A DNA stretch of 64,000 bases from Symsagittifera roscoffensis (Eukaryota; Xenacoelomorpha; Acoela; Convolutidae): the NCBI RefSeq assembly GCF_963678635.1, contig NC_087070.1, positions 43,696,988 to 43,760,987 on the forward strand, written 5' to 3'. Positions 1 to 10,769 of the stretch are shown here, piece by piece (the first letter of the stretch is position 1; every line of letters begins with the position of its first letter). The notes below the pieces were generated by a model, which worked only from the letters and a program-made list of their open reading frames with translations, had not been told where the DNA came from and searched no databases. A program made the position numbers and the translations under genes.

Positions 1-1298
1 AAACTGATTCATCTTGCTCAGATAAAATCCTTCGCCGTTGAGTTAAAAAACACTCACCGCTGGCAAACCTATTAAAAATAGTAGTAAAATTGCCAAATAC
101 TCGCCATTTATCGGTCACGCTGGTATCATCCGTTCCACCGGACGGAGCGTGCGCTTAGTGAATACCAAGATTGATAGTAAGCATCCAATATTACTCGACG
201 CCCGACATAACGTAGTTCGTTTGTTGGCCCTCAGCCTCCACCACAAGCATTTTCATCAAGGTTTAGATTTTATGCGCTCCGTTTTAAATATGAATCATGC
301 AATACTTGGGTTGCGTCGACTACTTCGGTCTATCGAAAGTCAATTTGTAACATGCCGTAAACGCAAAGCAAGTACCATCCAGCCAATTATGTCCGATTTA
401 CCTGTCGAACGTCTCGTATATGAGCAACCACCCTTTAATCATACGGGTGTGGATTACTTTGGACCGCTTTGCGTTCCGGTTCGCAGAAGCAATGAAAAAA
501 GATAGGGATTTTTTTTCACTTGCCTCACCACCAGGACTGTACACCTTGAAATTGTACCATCCCTGGACACTAGTTCTTGTGTCATGGGCGTTGAACGGTT
601 CATTGCGTGTCGTGGTACACCAAGAACGATCTGGTCGGATAACGGCACGAACTTCGTTGGTGCGGAAAGTGAACTACTTGCCTGCATCAAGAGCTGGAAT
701 GGCATGGCTTGAAAATTTAACCCCCCAGGCGCACCCCATCATGGCGGTTCCTGGGAGTGCCTCGTCCGAAGCGAGAAGCGCGTGCTTTACGATATACTAG
801 GCAGTAGGCGAGTCACCGAAGAGATGTTAGGAACAACACTCTGCTTAGTTGAGCAGGCTTTGAATTCGAGGCCAATCACTCCCACTAGTACTGATTCACG
901 TGAGTTAGAAGCGTTAGACCAAACCACTTTTTGCTCAAACAACATGCCACAAGCTTTTTTTCGCTTTTACCTGGGGAGCACTTCGACCACAAGAAAAGGT
1001 ACGTGCAAGCTCAGTCGTATGCTAACGCTATTTGGTATCGTTGGCTTCGCGAATATGGTGCTCACCGAATAAACGTGTCAAGTGGCACGCTCAATCTGAA
1101 TTCACTCTTAAGACAGGCGATCTCGTGTGGGTGATTGAGCCCGATAGTCCACGTGGGTACTACCCCCTTGCCCGAATCGTCAAGTTATACTACGGAAAGG
1201 ACGGTTGCGCTCGATCCGCCCTGGTTAAGACCGCAACCCGTGAAGTCACTCGGCCGACCGTTAAGCTCGCTCCGGTCCTTCCTTCTTCAGGGGGGAGG
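1..1298 (+). pseudogene. BEL/Pao retrotransposon integrase remnant
   Basis: This is the 3' part of a BEL/Pao pol gene, entering the window already inside the coding region. Several frames must be combined. 149-505 carries the zinc-binding region and the first catalytic Asp (motif TGVDYFGP). About 515-1000 carries the CLTTRTVHLE stretch, the second Asp (SDNGTNF), the GGSWE motif and the catalytic Glu (VEQALNSRP). 1050-1290 carries the DUF5641-like tail with GDLVWVIEPDSPRGYYPLARI. Frame changes near 500 and 960-1050 show it is dead as it stands. The order and motifs are those known for BEL/Pao integrases. Protease and RT are outside the window, if present. Confidence 0.88.
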
Positions 1299-1344
1299 AT
1301 GTTGCAACGCATATAAATACAAGAGTATAAATACATAAAAATAA
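1290..1344 (+). repeat. Polypurine tract and presumed LTR start of the BEL/Pao remnant
   Basis: A purine run GGGGGAGGA (1290-1298) ends the coding tail and is followed by TGTTGCAACGC from 1300. This is the expected layout of a 3' polypurine tract and the TG start of a 3' LTR. No second LTR is in the window, so the LTR end cannot be placed. The sequence soon runs into the tRNA-like segment at 1345. Confidence 0.55.
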
Positions 1345-1437
1345 GAACAGTTGGCCGAGCGGGCTAAGCTAACCTACAGTATCGCCGACTGTATTTAGAC
1401 ATGACAGTTGACGTAGGTTCGAGTCCCCCACCTGCCC
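1345..1437 (+). tRNA. tRNA-like sequence, probably a tRNA pseudogene or SINE head
   Basis: A box-like TGGCCGAGCGGGCTAAGC begins at 1352 and a B box GGTTCGAGTCC lies at 1416-1426, the spacing of a type II (Leu/Ser-like) tRNA. A 6-bp stem (1375-1380 with 1388-1393) encloses a 7-base loop with T at the U33 position, which would give anticodon CGC. The T stem and acceptor stem pair poorly. A functional tRNA is therefore unlikely. A decayed tRNA or a tRNA-derived SINE is the better reading. Confidence 0.42.
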
Positions 1438-1729
1438 AAGTATTTATATACTAAAAAATGGTGTTAAATACTATTTTAACTGTTTTTGGTTCTAATTCGG
1501 TTCAGCCTTGATTAAGACTGACCGTCAAAAAGAGCAATTTGTCTGAAGGACACTGCCGACCGGTTCTTGTGGCTACCTTGCGCCAATTAGTTATGGAAGC
1601 TGTATTGGTGAAGTTATGAACTTGTTTAACTACAAAATTTGGATGAAATTAGCTAGTATTACTGATGAATTTTGTATTGTTGAGAATACGAGTTTATTAT
1701 TGATATTTCTTTTTTAAATCATACTACGG
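1438..1729. other. Gene-free stretch between two retroelement remnants
   Basis: No coding potential, tRNA structure or clear repeat was recognised. It separates the BEL/Pao remnant from the Ty3/gypsy remnant and could hold the rest of the BEL LTR. Confidence 0.4.
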
Positions 1730-1732
1730 AGA

Positions 1733-2885
1733 TTGAGCGCGAACACCTACAAAGCTGCGCCATACAGTGCTGGACAATCTACATGTGACACATCCAGGAT
1801 CGGCTGCCATGCTGGATCTATTCCATCACGTATGATTCCTGCACTTAACCGGTCGATCGTTCAGATGCCGCAAAGCTGCAAGCATTGTACAAAACAAGGT
1901 AAAAGTCTCAAACCGATAAAAGGAAAGAAACACTCATTCCAAATGGAACCTGTCGTAGAACCTAATGAGAAGGTACAATTAGACTTTGCCGGGCCCCTCC
2001 CTGATGAGCTAAATAAGGACGCTTACATCTTAGTTGCAATAGATAAAATGTCAAAATTCCCCTCAGCAAAAGTACTAAAAAAGGGTCACAAATACCATGG
2101 CGGATGTCGCCATAATTTTTATGGAGCGTTATATTTCGAATAATGGGTTACCTCGACGATTACGATTTGACAAAGCTCAAACATTTCGAGCCAAAAAATT
2201 TCAACTTATTTGTAATACAAACAACACAAAATTACTATTCGCACCAATAGAAGATCAGAGAGCCATAGGGGTATCAGAAAGAATGATACAAACATTAAAA
2301 GGTAGGGGTAATGAGGATAGATCAGTCTAACACACCGTACAAACTAGCATCTGATGTAACCGAAATAAAATAAACTTTACGAATAACACCACACGGCGTA
2401 ACAAAATCTCACCGTTCGAATCACACATAGGTAAAAAGCCAAACACCCGTTTATCCAACGTGGCAACAACTAGCTCACCTAACTACCTTAATTAGGAAAA
2501 TGCCAAACACGCATGTTTAGATCAAAAGAACCTCACAAAGCCGTCTCTAACAGCAGAATTCATGCACTACTTGCAACAATGGTCGGAGGACGAGGTCTCA
2601 GTAAACCGACGCTCACAGACGACACCAAAAACACCAGGAACGACCAAACCAACAACAGAACTAACATCAGGTGCACAATCAAAAAGAATCATAGAATTAA
2701 GTGAGGATAAACTGAAATTTAGGTATAAAGGGATACAGGCACCAATTGACAGAAACATTAAAAAACGATTAGATCAAGTAGCGAGAAAAACAATCCGAGT
2801 GGCTACTAAGGTAAAGGACCCTAAAACTTTCGAACAAAAGTACAAAACTGTTGACCGGAAAACGTACACACCACAAAAAGCATGA
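1733..2885 (+). pseudogene. Ty3/gypsy integrase, broken (plus-strand copy)
   Basis: The first piece (1733-2143) covers the end of the zinc-binding domain and the first catalytic Asp in a QLDFAGPLPDELN context, followed by DAYILVAIDKMSKFPSA. The second piece (2097-2330) has the region of the second Asp (RFDKAQTFRAKKF) and the ERMIQTLKG segment that holds the catalytic Glu. The third (2562-2885) is the C-terminal tail. A frame change lies near 2097-2143, and stops occur between 2330 and 2560. In the second Asp motif the usual SD-x-G is replaced by FDKAQ, so the enzyme looks inactive even apart from the frame breaks. Confidence 0.8.
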
Positions 2886-3910
2886 CGTTTAAGAAACAGC
2901 GGAGTTGGATTTGTTCTTGATCCTTTGATCTACGGACTGTGCCGACCTTCACGGTTAAGTGATTATGTCGCGTACAAATTCGCAAGGAGATCAGGACCTT
3001 GTCTACGTTTTTTAGACATCGAAGACCCGAATGCGTGCTAACACAAAATAGGATATGTAAACAGGACTAACAAAGAAATTGACAAAAAATGAACAGGCAG
3101 CAGACAACCAAAAACCAAACAGTGGATGAAGTAGCCCAACCAAGCCGTGGGCCAAACCAACTGGACGAAGAACGGGTGGACGCCCCTGCAACAATCCTAG
3201 AGGACTGAGCCTCGACGCGATAGAAAAGGCCAGGGCAACAAAAGCCACGACAAAAGCTACACCAAAGGACACAACCATAGCAAGCGAAACCCAGAGAGAG
3301 AATTCATCGACGACATCAGGAACATCCGCGCCATCACCAAAATGGAATCAAAAGAAAACCCCACCATCAACAACATCAACTTCAGCTACTACGATACCAA
3401 CAAGACAATCAGATCAGTCTGTCACCGTCGATCGACCTTGGCGAAAGCATTGGGCGACCCTTTTCCGATAAACACGATCAACACAGCAAAAAGCGATAAG
3501 CAACCATTAAGATTCAACATCAATTCACCGCCAGATCACCCAACATCGCCGTCAAAACCGAGCTTGAAAACCCTAATTCAGGAAATGGGTTTCTCTGATA
3601 AGACACCCGAAAGTCGTTGAGGCGATTAGCCCTAAAAGTACAACCAAGAAAAAGGAAGAAATCCTAAATCTAACCACACCAGTCGACAGTCCTGACAAAG
3701 ACGAAATTTTATTTATCGAAGTGAAGAAAACTGGAAAAATAGCGGACAACATGAAACAGCACACAAGGAACATGAAAAGCAGGACGACAACAACAACGAG
3801 GAAACAAAGGAAAAAGAAAATAGTAAGGACAACTGAAAGAAATAGAAGAAAAGACACCAACTCCCGAGGGACTATAAACTCGAAGTTTTGAAAACTGCTC
3901 ATTTCTTTTC
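2886..3910 (+). pseudogene. Ty3/gypsy pol C-terminal tail, broken (plus-strand copy)
   Basis: About 2895-3040 can be read as a tail containing CRPSRLSDYVAYKFARRSG and LRFLDIEDPN. This matches the minus-strand copy at 8924-9080 (CRPSRLSDYVAYNSARRSR). A Lys/Thr/Pro-rich stretch follows. 3342-3620 includes KTLIQEMGFSDKTPE, matched by the minus copy at 8244-8432, and 3620-3900 holds more low-complexity, charged coding-like sequence. Both copies have diverged while keeping the same order, so this is a real part of the element. The function of the tail is unknown. Confidence 0.6.
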
Positions 3911-3925
3911 CCGTTGAAGGGGGAG

Positions 3926-4177
3926 TATCATCCGGTACGGAAAGATAAAATTAGCATCATCGATGCATACATTTATGTTTGACCTATTGTTATGAATCCA
4001 ATAATATGTTTGGCAGACGACCTTGTACGGCTGTACGCCGAAGTGAAAACATAAGCAATAGCTCAGACGATAAATTATGTTTCTTAGGAACAGTTGTTTT
4101 ATCGAACTCACATCAAAGATTCCGTTTATCAATCCGTTCGGATTCGATATACTCACGTTCATACATTGAGGTATGAA
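3926..4177 (+). repeat. 3' LTR of the plus-strand Ty3/gypsy remnant
   Basis: It follows the purine tract GAAGGGGGAG and begins TATCATCCGGTACGG, matching the TGTCATCCGGAACGG start of the minus-strand LTRs. The second half aligns with the ends of the minus LTRs (shared ACAGTTGTTTT, then TTTATCAATCCGTTCGGATTC). The terminal CA is lost. It is strongly diverged from the minus-strand LTRs, so the two insertions are old or belong to different subfamilies. Confidence 0.7.
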
Positions 4178-4292
4178 AAATTTGTAGTCGGTGAGAAAAT
4201 CACAATCAAAGAGTGAAAAGCGAAACATTTTTCTCTGAAAGTATCGCAAAACAAAATTGGGGGCTTGAAATGATCTAACTCCAGGTGAACTT

Positions 4293-4324
4293 AAAAAGCG
4301 TCCCATTGACATGGGACGCTTTTT
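4293..4324. repeat. Perfect 13-bp hairpin with 6-base loop
   Basis: AAAAAGCGTCCCA (4293-4305) and TGGGACGCTTTTT (4312-4324) are exact reverse complements around TTGACA. Copy B of the duplication keeps only the left arm (about 6430-6445). The structure looks like a fused pair of terminal inverted repeats. Confidence 0.85.
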
Positions 4325-5643
4325 ACGTGTTGTTGGTTTCTTGACAATTTAGACAAAACCTGCCAAAAAGAGAAAAGAAACTGCCAAGAAACGACTTGCA
4401 TTTTGTAGGCGTGGTGGAGAGTTAATCCGTCAAAAAATTTCTCTCCCTTATGAGGCTAAAACTTGTGATTTTTAAGCGGAATTCAAATAGCCCAAGTCAG
4501 ATATGTCAATTTCGTTATTTTCTGTCATAATCTTCAGGATATCGGAGAAAAACGCTTGTTTGATAAATGCAATAACAATATCAGGATATCAATTGATTTG
4601 ATTATTTTGACATTATTTTTTTTCGAAAAAAGGAGATTTTCAGCTGCAGTACAAGGTTAACGCATGGTACAACTGTCAACGAGGCATTTTCTGGCAAATC
4701 AAAAAAAAGGTGAATCTTGCCTAACACCGTTTTTTCCCGCGTGTTGTTTTGGCCTTAGGTCTTACAAGTTTATGTTGGTGAGTGTTTTTTTTCGGTTTGC
4801 TGGCCTTGTGGACTCTATAATTACAATTATATTAAAATTGTGGGCAGTGATTTTCCAATTTTTTTCCCTGATTCAAAGTGTGACATTGAATTTCTCACAC
4901 TGAATTACTTAATATGTGTATTTCTTGTTTCACTGCAGTTCCTGGCATTCGTCGGCTAAGTGAAATGCGAACTGAGACACCAAAAAGATCGTTAGTGACG
5001 ATGACAATTGTTTTCGTGATTTTTATAATTGAATTTTTGTGAAATTTCCATGCTGCCTTAGTTGTTATCTGTTTTCTTGAAGAATGCTGAAGATAAATCT
5101 TAGATTTAATAAAATCACGCAACAGTCGCTGAATACTGATAGGATAACGGCGATTCCCGGATAGCTAATGAATTAATGACTACTCTCAATTCTGTTATAC
5201 TCAATGCTTCTGTGACCAATTATTACTGACATAATAATTTGAAAGTTTTAAATTTCAAATTGTGGAAGTTTATAAGCAATTAACCGATTTCCAAAATAGA
5301 ATATTTGATAGAAAAAACGAATGCAAAAAAATGAGTCTGTTTTGAGTAGACGAAAGCACTCTAAACTTGAGTGGAATTTTATTGATAAATCTACCAAATC
5401 CTGCTGACTTCAGCCCATTTCAAATTTAATATCAGTTGCGCATCCATCAAATCTAGTAGGTCATTCTAATCAAGCCCTCAAGTCAAATTGAAGCACTTAT
5501 AGTCAATTCAACCTTCTGAATTTGATTTTGCACGGTAAATCAATTTTACTCTTATAAAATTTTGAACGCTGACGTCCCAAATGCAGTTCCTTCCAACTCC
5601 CATCACCCACTTGCGGCTGTATTGCCGAGCTTTCCCATGCCCC

Positions 5644-5887
5644 TGTCATATCGCAAAGTATGAGCGTGTTGATTATTGAATCCAAATGGATTGATAAGCA
5701 AGATAACTAGCGTAAGCGTGTTAAAAACAACTGTTTTGTAGAAACCCTTTATTGGCGTCTGAATAATGTTCACTGGCTTAGCGCCTACCAAGTTCAAGTG
5801 ACCAAACACAACATTAACTTACATGATAAGTTTAAAGATAAATCTATATAAGTTATATCGAAGTTAATCTATCCGTTCCGGATGACA
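5644..5887 (-). repeat. Ty3/gypsy LTR, duplicated copy
   Basis: A 244-bp LTR reading TGTCATCCGG... to ...ATATGACA on the minus strand. It is nearly identical to 7769-8012, from which it differs by the tandem duplication. It holds AATAAAGGG as a likely polyadenylation signal. The adjacent 5888-6091 is a truncated piece of the element interior. Confidence 0.85.
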
Positions 5888-6091
5888 TTCCCCTGGAAGA
5901 GAAATAAGAACGATAAATGTTTTCATTTGAGTTTATAGTCCCGGGGGGATTCTCTCCTTCATTTCTATTCTTCAATCTGTGTTCACTTTTCTGTCCTGGT
6001 CTATTGAGATTTCATTCCTTCCTCGTTGTTGTTGTCGTCTTCTACTTGCTTTTCGTGTTCCTAATGTCTTGTCTCGTCTTTTTCTCTTGTT

Positions 6092-6317
6092 AAAAATATT
6101 TGTTGTAAAAAAGTACTAATAGAGGACTCCATTTTAATCATTTGTGAACAAGAATTGAGGGAGAGATGTTAGAACAATGTTGGATTCAATGTCGGAACAG
6201 AAGTTTCCCACAATTTTTTTTCTAATATTTTTGAAAACAAGTTGGGGGTCTGAACTGTGAAACAGGCCTTTGTTGCTAGTATATTAGGTTTTTTTTTAAA
6301 ATAGTGAAATCCAATAA
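6092..6317. other. Spacer between the tandem duplicates
   Basis: About 225 bp with no counterpart in the flanking duplicates. AT-rich, with no coding sequence or recognised repeat. Confidence 0.6.
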
Positions 6318-8216
6318 TTTGTAGTCGTTGAGAAAAGCATAATCAACGAGTGAAAAGCAAAACATTTTACTCTGAAAGTATCGCAAAACGAAATTGGGGG
6401 CTTGAAATGATCCAACTACAGGTGAACTTAAAAAGCGTCCCATTATTTTGACATCGAGTGAAAGTGCAACAACTTAGACAAAACCTGCCAAAAAGAGAAA
6501 AAAACTGCCAAGAAACGACTTGCGTTTTGTAGGCGTGGCGGAGAGTTATTCCGTGCCAAAAAATTTTCTCCCGTATGAGGCTAAAACTCGTGATTCTTAA
6601 GCGGAATTCAAATAGCCCAAGTCAGATATGTCAATTTCGTTATTTTCTGTCATAATCTTCAGGATATCGGTGAAAAACGCTTGCTTGATAAATGCAATAA
6701 CAATATCAGGATATCAATTGATTTGATTATTTTGACATTATTTTTTTTCAAAAAAGGAGATTTTCAGCTGCAGTACAAGGTTAACGCATGGTACAACTGT
6801 CAACGAGGCATTTTCTGGCAAATCAAAAAAAAGGTGAATCTTGCCTAACACCGTTTTTTCCCGCGTGTTGTTTTGGCCTTAGGTCTTAAAAGTTTATGTT
6901 GGTGAGTGTTTTTTTTTCGGTTTGCTGGCCTTGTGGGCTCTATAATTACAATTATATTAAAATTGTGGGCAGTGATTTTCCAATTTTTTTCCCTGATTCA
7001 AAGTGTGACATTGAATTTCTCACACTGAATTACTTAATATGTGTATTTCTTGTTTCACTGCAGTTCCTGGCATTCGTCGGCTAAGTGAAATGCGAACTGA
7101 GACACCAAAAAGATCGTTAGTGACGATGACAATTGTTTTCGTGATTTTTATAATTGAATTTTTGTGAAATTTCCATGCTGCCTTAGTTGTTATCTGTTTT
7201 CTTGAAGAATGCTGAAGATAAATCTTAGATTTAATAAAATCACGCAACAGTCGCTGAATACTGATAGGATAACGGCGATTCCCGGATAGCTAATGAATTA
7301 ATGGCTACTCTCAATTCTGTTATACTCAATGCTTCTGTGACCAATTATTACTGACATAATAATTTGAAAGTTTTAAATTTCAAATTGTGGAAGTTTATAA
7401 GCAATTAACCGATTTCCAAAATAGAATATTTGATAGAAAAAACGAATGCAAAAAAATGAGTCTGTTTTGAGTAGACGAAAGCACTCTAAACTTGAGTGGA
7501 ATTTTATTGATAAATCTACCAAATCCTGCTGACTTCAGCCCATTTCAAATTTAATATCAGTTGCGCATCCATCAAATCTAGTAGGTCATTCTAATCAAGC
7601 CCTCAAGTCAAATTGAAGCACTTATAGTCAATTCAACCTTCTGAATTTGATTTTGCACGGTAAATCAATTTTACTCTTATAAAATTTTGAACGCTGACGT
7701 CCCAAATGCAGTTCCTTCCAACTCCCATCACCCACTTGCGGCTGTATTGCCGAGCTTTCCCATGCCCCTGTCATATCGCAAAGTATGAGCGTGTTGATTA
7801 TTGAATCCAAATGGATTGATAAGCAAGATAACTAGCGTAAGCGTGTTAAAAACAACTGTTTTGTAGAAACCCTTTATTGGCGTCTGAATAAGGTTCACTG
7901 GCTTAGCGCCTACCAAGTTCAAGTGACCAAACACAACATTAACTTACATGATAAATTTAAAGATAAATCTATATAAGTTATATCGAAGTTAATCTATCCG
8001 TTCCGGATGACATTCCCCTGGAAGAGAAATAAGAACGATAAATGTTTTCATTTGAGTTTATAGTCCCGGGGGGACTCTCTCCTTCATTTCTATTCTTCAA
8101 TCTGTGTTCACTTTTCTGTCCTGGTCTATTGAGATTTCATTCCTTCCTCGTTGTTGTTGTCGTCTTCTACTTGCTTTTCGTGTTCCTAATGTCTTGTCTC
8201 GTCTTTTTCTCTTGTT
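6318..8216. repeat. Tandem duplication, copy B (about 1.9 kb)
   Basis: Partner of 4181-6091. This copy continues without a break into the rest of the minus-strand Ty3/gypsy element (8217 onward). It is therefore the original junction, and copy A is the duplicate truncated at 6091. Small differences occur near 6443-6475, where copy A has the complete hairpin. Confidence 0.93.
7769..8012 (-). repeat. 3' LTR of the minus-strand Ty3/gypsy element
   Basis: 244 bp, TGTCATCC... to ...ATATGACA on the minus strand. It is preceded by the purine-rich CCAGGGGAA acting as polypurine tract. It lacks the 25-bp insertion seen near the end of the 5' LTR. Confidence 0.85.
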
Positions 8217-8770
8217 CATTATTTTCCAAGTCGTCTATTGTGTCTATAAATAATATCTTCTCCGTCTTGTTTTCACTCGGCTTTCCACCGGGGAGGTAAG
8301 ATTGATGATTTCTGTTGGGTTGTCTTGATTTTTGCTTTTGTTCTTGGGGCTGATAGTCTCGAGGAACTTCACGCATGCCTGATACTCTGGGGTTTTGTCT
8401 GTAGACCCCATTTCTTGAATAAGGGATTTCAAATTTGGCTTAATAGGTGATGTTGTCTTGTCTGGTGGTGAAACAATGTTGAACTGATTTGTTTTCTATG
8501 GACAAATTTCTAACTCATCGATCGTGTTTATCGGTACGGGATTTCCTAGTGCATTTGCCAAGGTTGATTGTCGATTGCTTACTGATCCTCTGGTCGGTTC
8601 AGCGGTTGCTCTTGGGGGTGTGCGCTTCTGATCGAAGCGTTTCGGCGACGGTGCTGAATTTTCCGACGGCGCTGAAGACTGTTCTTTGTCGTCTTTTCGC
8701 TAGATAAGCTTTTCTCGGGTGCCTTGTTTTCGACTCTGGTGGCATTTTGTTCCTCCGTTTGTAGGCTCAT
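8170..8770 (-). pseudogene. 3' coding tail of the minus-strand Ty3/gypsy element
   Basis: Pieces of low-complexity, Lys/Gln/Asn-rich protein (8579-8770; 8244-8432; 8167-8376). They align in order with 3342-3800 of the plus copy (shared LIQEMG..DKTPE, then DEILFI/TEKILFI). Two overlapping frames at 8244-8376 indicate a frame break. No domain was recognised. Confidence 0.5.
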
Positions 8771-8804
8771 TCCGCGTGTGGGTTGCCTTTTGTTGTTAGG
8801 ACTG

Positions 8805-9470
8805 CCGAGCGTTCTTTTTTCTGTGGGCTTTGCCCGTCTTTTATTTGGTCAGCTCTGATTGCTCTGCTGCCCTGCGGCCTGTTCCTTTTTGGTCAGTTTC
8901 TTCGGTAGCCTAGTCACTGTGTCTTACTTGAACATCGGGTGCTTAGGCGCGATGGGTTGTTCAGTGTCTAAAAAACGTAGACCAGCTCTAGATCTCCTCG
9001 CGGAATTGTATGCCACGTAGTCACTTAAGCGTGACGGTCTGCAGGGTCTGTATAATAAAGAATTGGAGACTAATGAGACTCCTTCATTTCTTAGTAATCT
9101 TGGATGATTCCCGAGTATTTGTAACCATGCGGTGTGTGACGCCGCATGGGTACAAACACTCGGGAAACAACCCAGATTACTAAAAAAATAGAGGAGTCTC
9201 AATTGTCCCCAATTCTTTGTTATACAGACCCTGCAGAACGTCACGCTTAAGTGACTACGTGGCATGCAAATCCGCGAGGAGATCTGGAGCTGGTCTGCGT
9301 TTTTTAGACACTGAACAGCCCAACGCGCCTCAGCACCCGATGTTCAAGTAAGACACGGTGACTAGGCTACCGAAGAAACTGATCAAAAAGGAACAGGCCG
9401 CAAGACAGCAGAGCAATCAGAGCAGTCTAACTAAAAGACGGGCAAAGCCGACAGAAAAAGGAACGGGCCG
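8805..9470. repeat. Large imperfect palindrome, arms about 330 bp
   Basis: The left arm (about 8805-9132) and right arm (9142-9470) are reverse complements with a 9-base centre near 9137. The centre reads CCATGCGG, TGTGTGACG, CCGCATGG. The left arm is the native pol tail of the minus-strand element. The right arm is an inverted copy inserted after the integrase tail, because homology with the plus copy breaks at about 9475. Point differences between the arms show that it is not brand new. Confidence 0.85.
8924..9090 (-). pseudogene. Ty3/gypsy pol C-terminal tail (minus-strand copy)
   Basis: Reads CRPSRLSDYVAYNSARRSR...LRFLDTEQPIAPKHPMFK, matching 2930-3040 of the plus-strand copy. The frame upstream of 9090 (to 9265) runs into the palindrome's inverted arm and is not native coding sequence. 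Confidence 0.6.
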
Positions 9471-9521
9471 CAGTATCTTAAAATTTTTCCGTCGATAGTT
9501 TTGTATCTTTGCTCGAAAGTT

Positions 9522-10766
9522 TTAGTGTCCTCTATCTTGGTAGCTATTCGGATTATTTTTCTCGCTTCTTTCTCTAAACGTTTTTTTGATGTTTTTGTCT
9601 AATGATGTCTGTATATCTTTATATCTTATATTCAGCTTATCCCTAAACTTTTCTGTGGCTCGCTTAGTTTTTGCACCTGATACTTGTTGTGAAGGCGATT
9701 TATTTGTCACTTGTATGCTCGTTGGCTGTGTTGTGCGTCGCTTGATTGAGACCTCATCCTCCGACCATAGTTGTAGCTCATGCGTGATTATTGCTGGTAG
9801 ATGCGGTTTTGAGAGGTTCTTTCGATCTATAAAATGGGTATTTTGCATTTCCCAATTTAGATTTGGGAGAACTAGTCGTTGCTATGTTAGAAAGAGGAGT
9901 ATTTGGTTTTCTGGCCATGTGTGCCTCGAAAGGTGACTTTATTGTTACACTGTGTGGTGTGGCCCGTAAAGTTTTTCTAATTTCCGCAACGTCCGAGGCA
10001 AGTTTATTTGGTGTGTTTGTATGATCTATTCTCATTACCCCAATATACCTTTTAGTGTTTGACTCACTCCTTTTACCACCCCTATTGCTCTATGGTCGTC
10101 AACCGGTGCGAATAGTAATATTAAGTTGTTTATATCGCAAAACAATTGGAATTTTTGTTCCTGAATGTCTGTGCTTGGTCGCACCTTACTCGTTGAAATA
10201 TACCGTTGCATCATAAGTTTTATGGCGACATCTGCCGTTGTGTTTGACACGACTTTTGCTGTGGAGAATTTCGACTATTTGTCCATGGCAACTAAAATGC
10301 AGGCATCCTTATTTGATTCATCAAGGAGGGGCCCGGCAAAATCTGATTAAACTTTTTCGTTAGGCTCGACTACCGGTTCCATTTGGAACGAGTGTTTTTC
10401 GCCTATTTTTGATTTGAGGTTTTTTCCTTGTTCAGTGCCGTGTTTGCATCTTTGGGCCGTTTGGACGATTGACCGATGTATGTGAGGAAACCACACATGT
10501 TGGTACAGATCCAACATGGCCGCCGATCCAGGATGCATCAGATGTAGGGACTCCATTACATTTCGATCGTCTATCAGGAGACATTCTTCTCTGACATTAA
10601 ATCGATTGCGTATATTATACCAAAAATGTCCGTAAGACGTCTTTATGGCCTCCCACTCCCGTTTTTCGTCAAAGTTTATCAGCGGTTGTAGGTTTATATT
10701 TCCGATGAACCTCTCTGTGATTTCGTGATGGCTGGCGTTAAGTTGTAATTGTTTTGTACTCGTCAT
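9522..10766 (-). pseudogene. Ty3/gypsy integrase, broken (minus-strand copy)
   Basis: 10347-10766 covers the end of RNase H-like or linker sequence and the zinc-binding domain (HLMHPGSAAMLDLYQHVWFP, then CKHGTEQGKNLK). It ends at the conserved FQMEPVVEPNEKV segment just before the first catalytic Asp. 10035-10250 covers the central core (ATTADVAIKLMMQRYIST and VDDHRAIGVVKGVSQTLKG). 9778-10035 and 9522-9848 are the C-terminal region. The second zinc ligand Cys is Gly (CKHG), and several frame changes separate the pieces. Domain order is that of Ty3/gypsy integrases. Confidence 0.8.
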
Positions 10767-10769
10767 TGT

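Larger units (their letters stand above)
1730..4177 (+). mobile_element. Decayed Ty3/gypsy element, 3' half, plus strand
   Basis: A 5'-truncated Ty3/gypsy copy containing the integrase region, pol tail, polypurine tract (3916-3925) and 3' LTR (3926-4177). It is the same family as the minus-strand element at 7769-13437. Shared features include the integrase segment with FQMEPVVEPNEKV, the pol tail with CRPSRLSDYV, the later LIQEMG..DKTPE segment, the GGGACTATAAACTC stretch before the polypurine tract, and LTR sequence. Gag, protease and RT are missing. Confidence 0.82.
4181..6091. repeat. Tandem duplication, copy A (about 1.9 kb)
   Basis: Nearly identical to 6318-8216, with a constant offset of 2125 bp over most of its length. 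The copy holds about 1.45 kb of unassigned AT-rich sequence, then a minus-strand Ty3/gypsy LTR (5644-5887), then about 200 bp of that element's interior. The ends of homology are sharp: ATTTGTAGTC on the left and CTTTTTCTCTTGTT on the right. Apart from the LTR I recognise no gene in it. Confidence 0.93.

Noticed and set aside
4895-7934. Identical 75-, 60- and 68-codon frames appearing twice, 2125 bp apart
   Set aside because: They are products of the tandem duplication; one pair lies in the LTR. No domain or codon bias supports them.
8924-9265. 113-codon frame as an intact gene
   Set aside because: Only the part below about 9090 matches the pol tail; the rest crosses the palindrome centre into inverted sequence.
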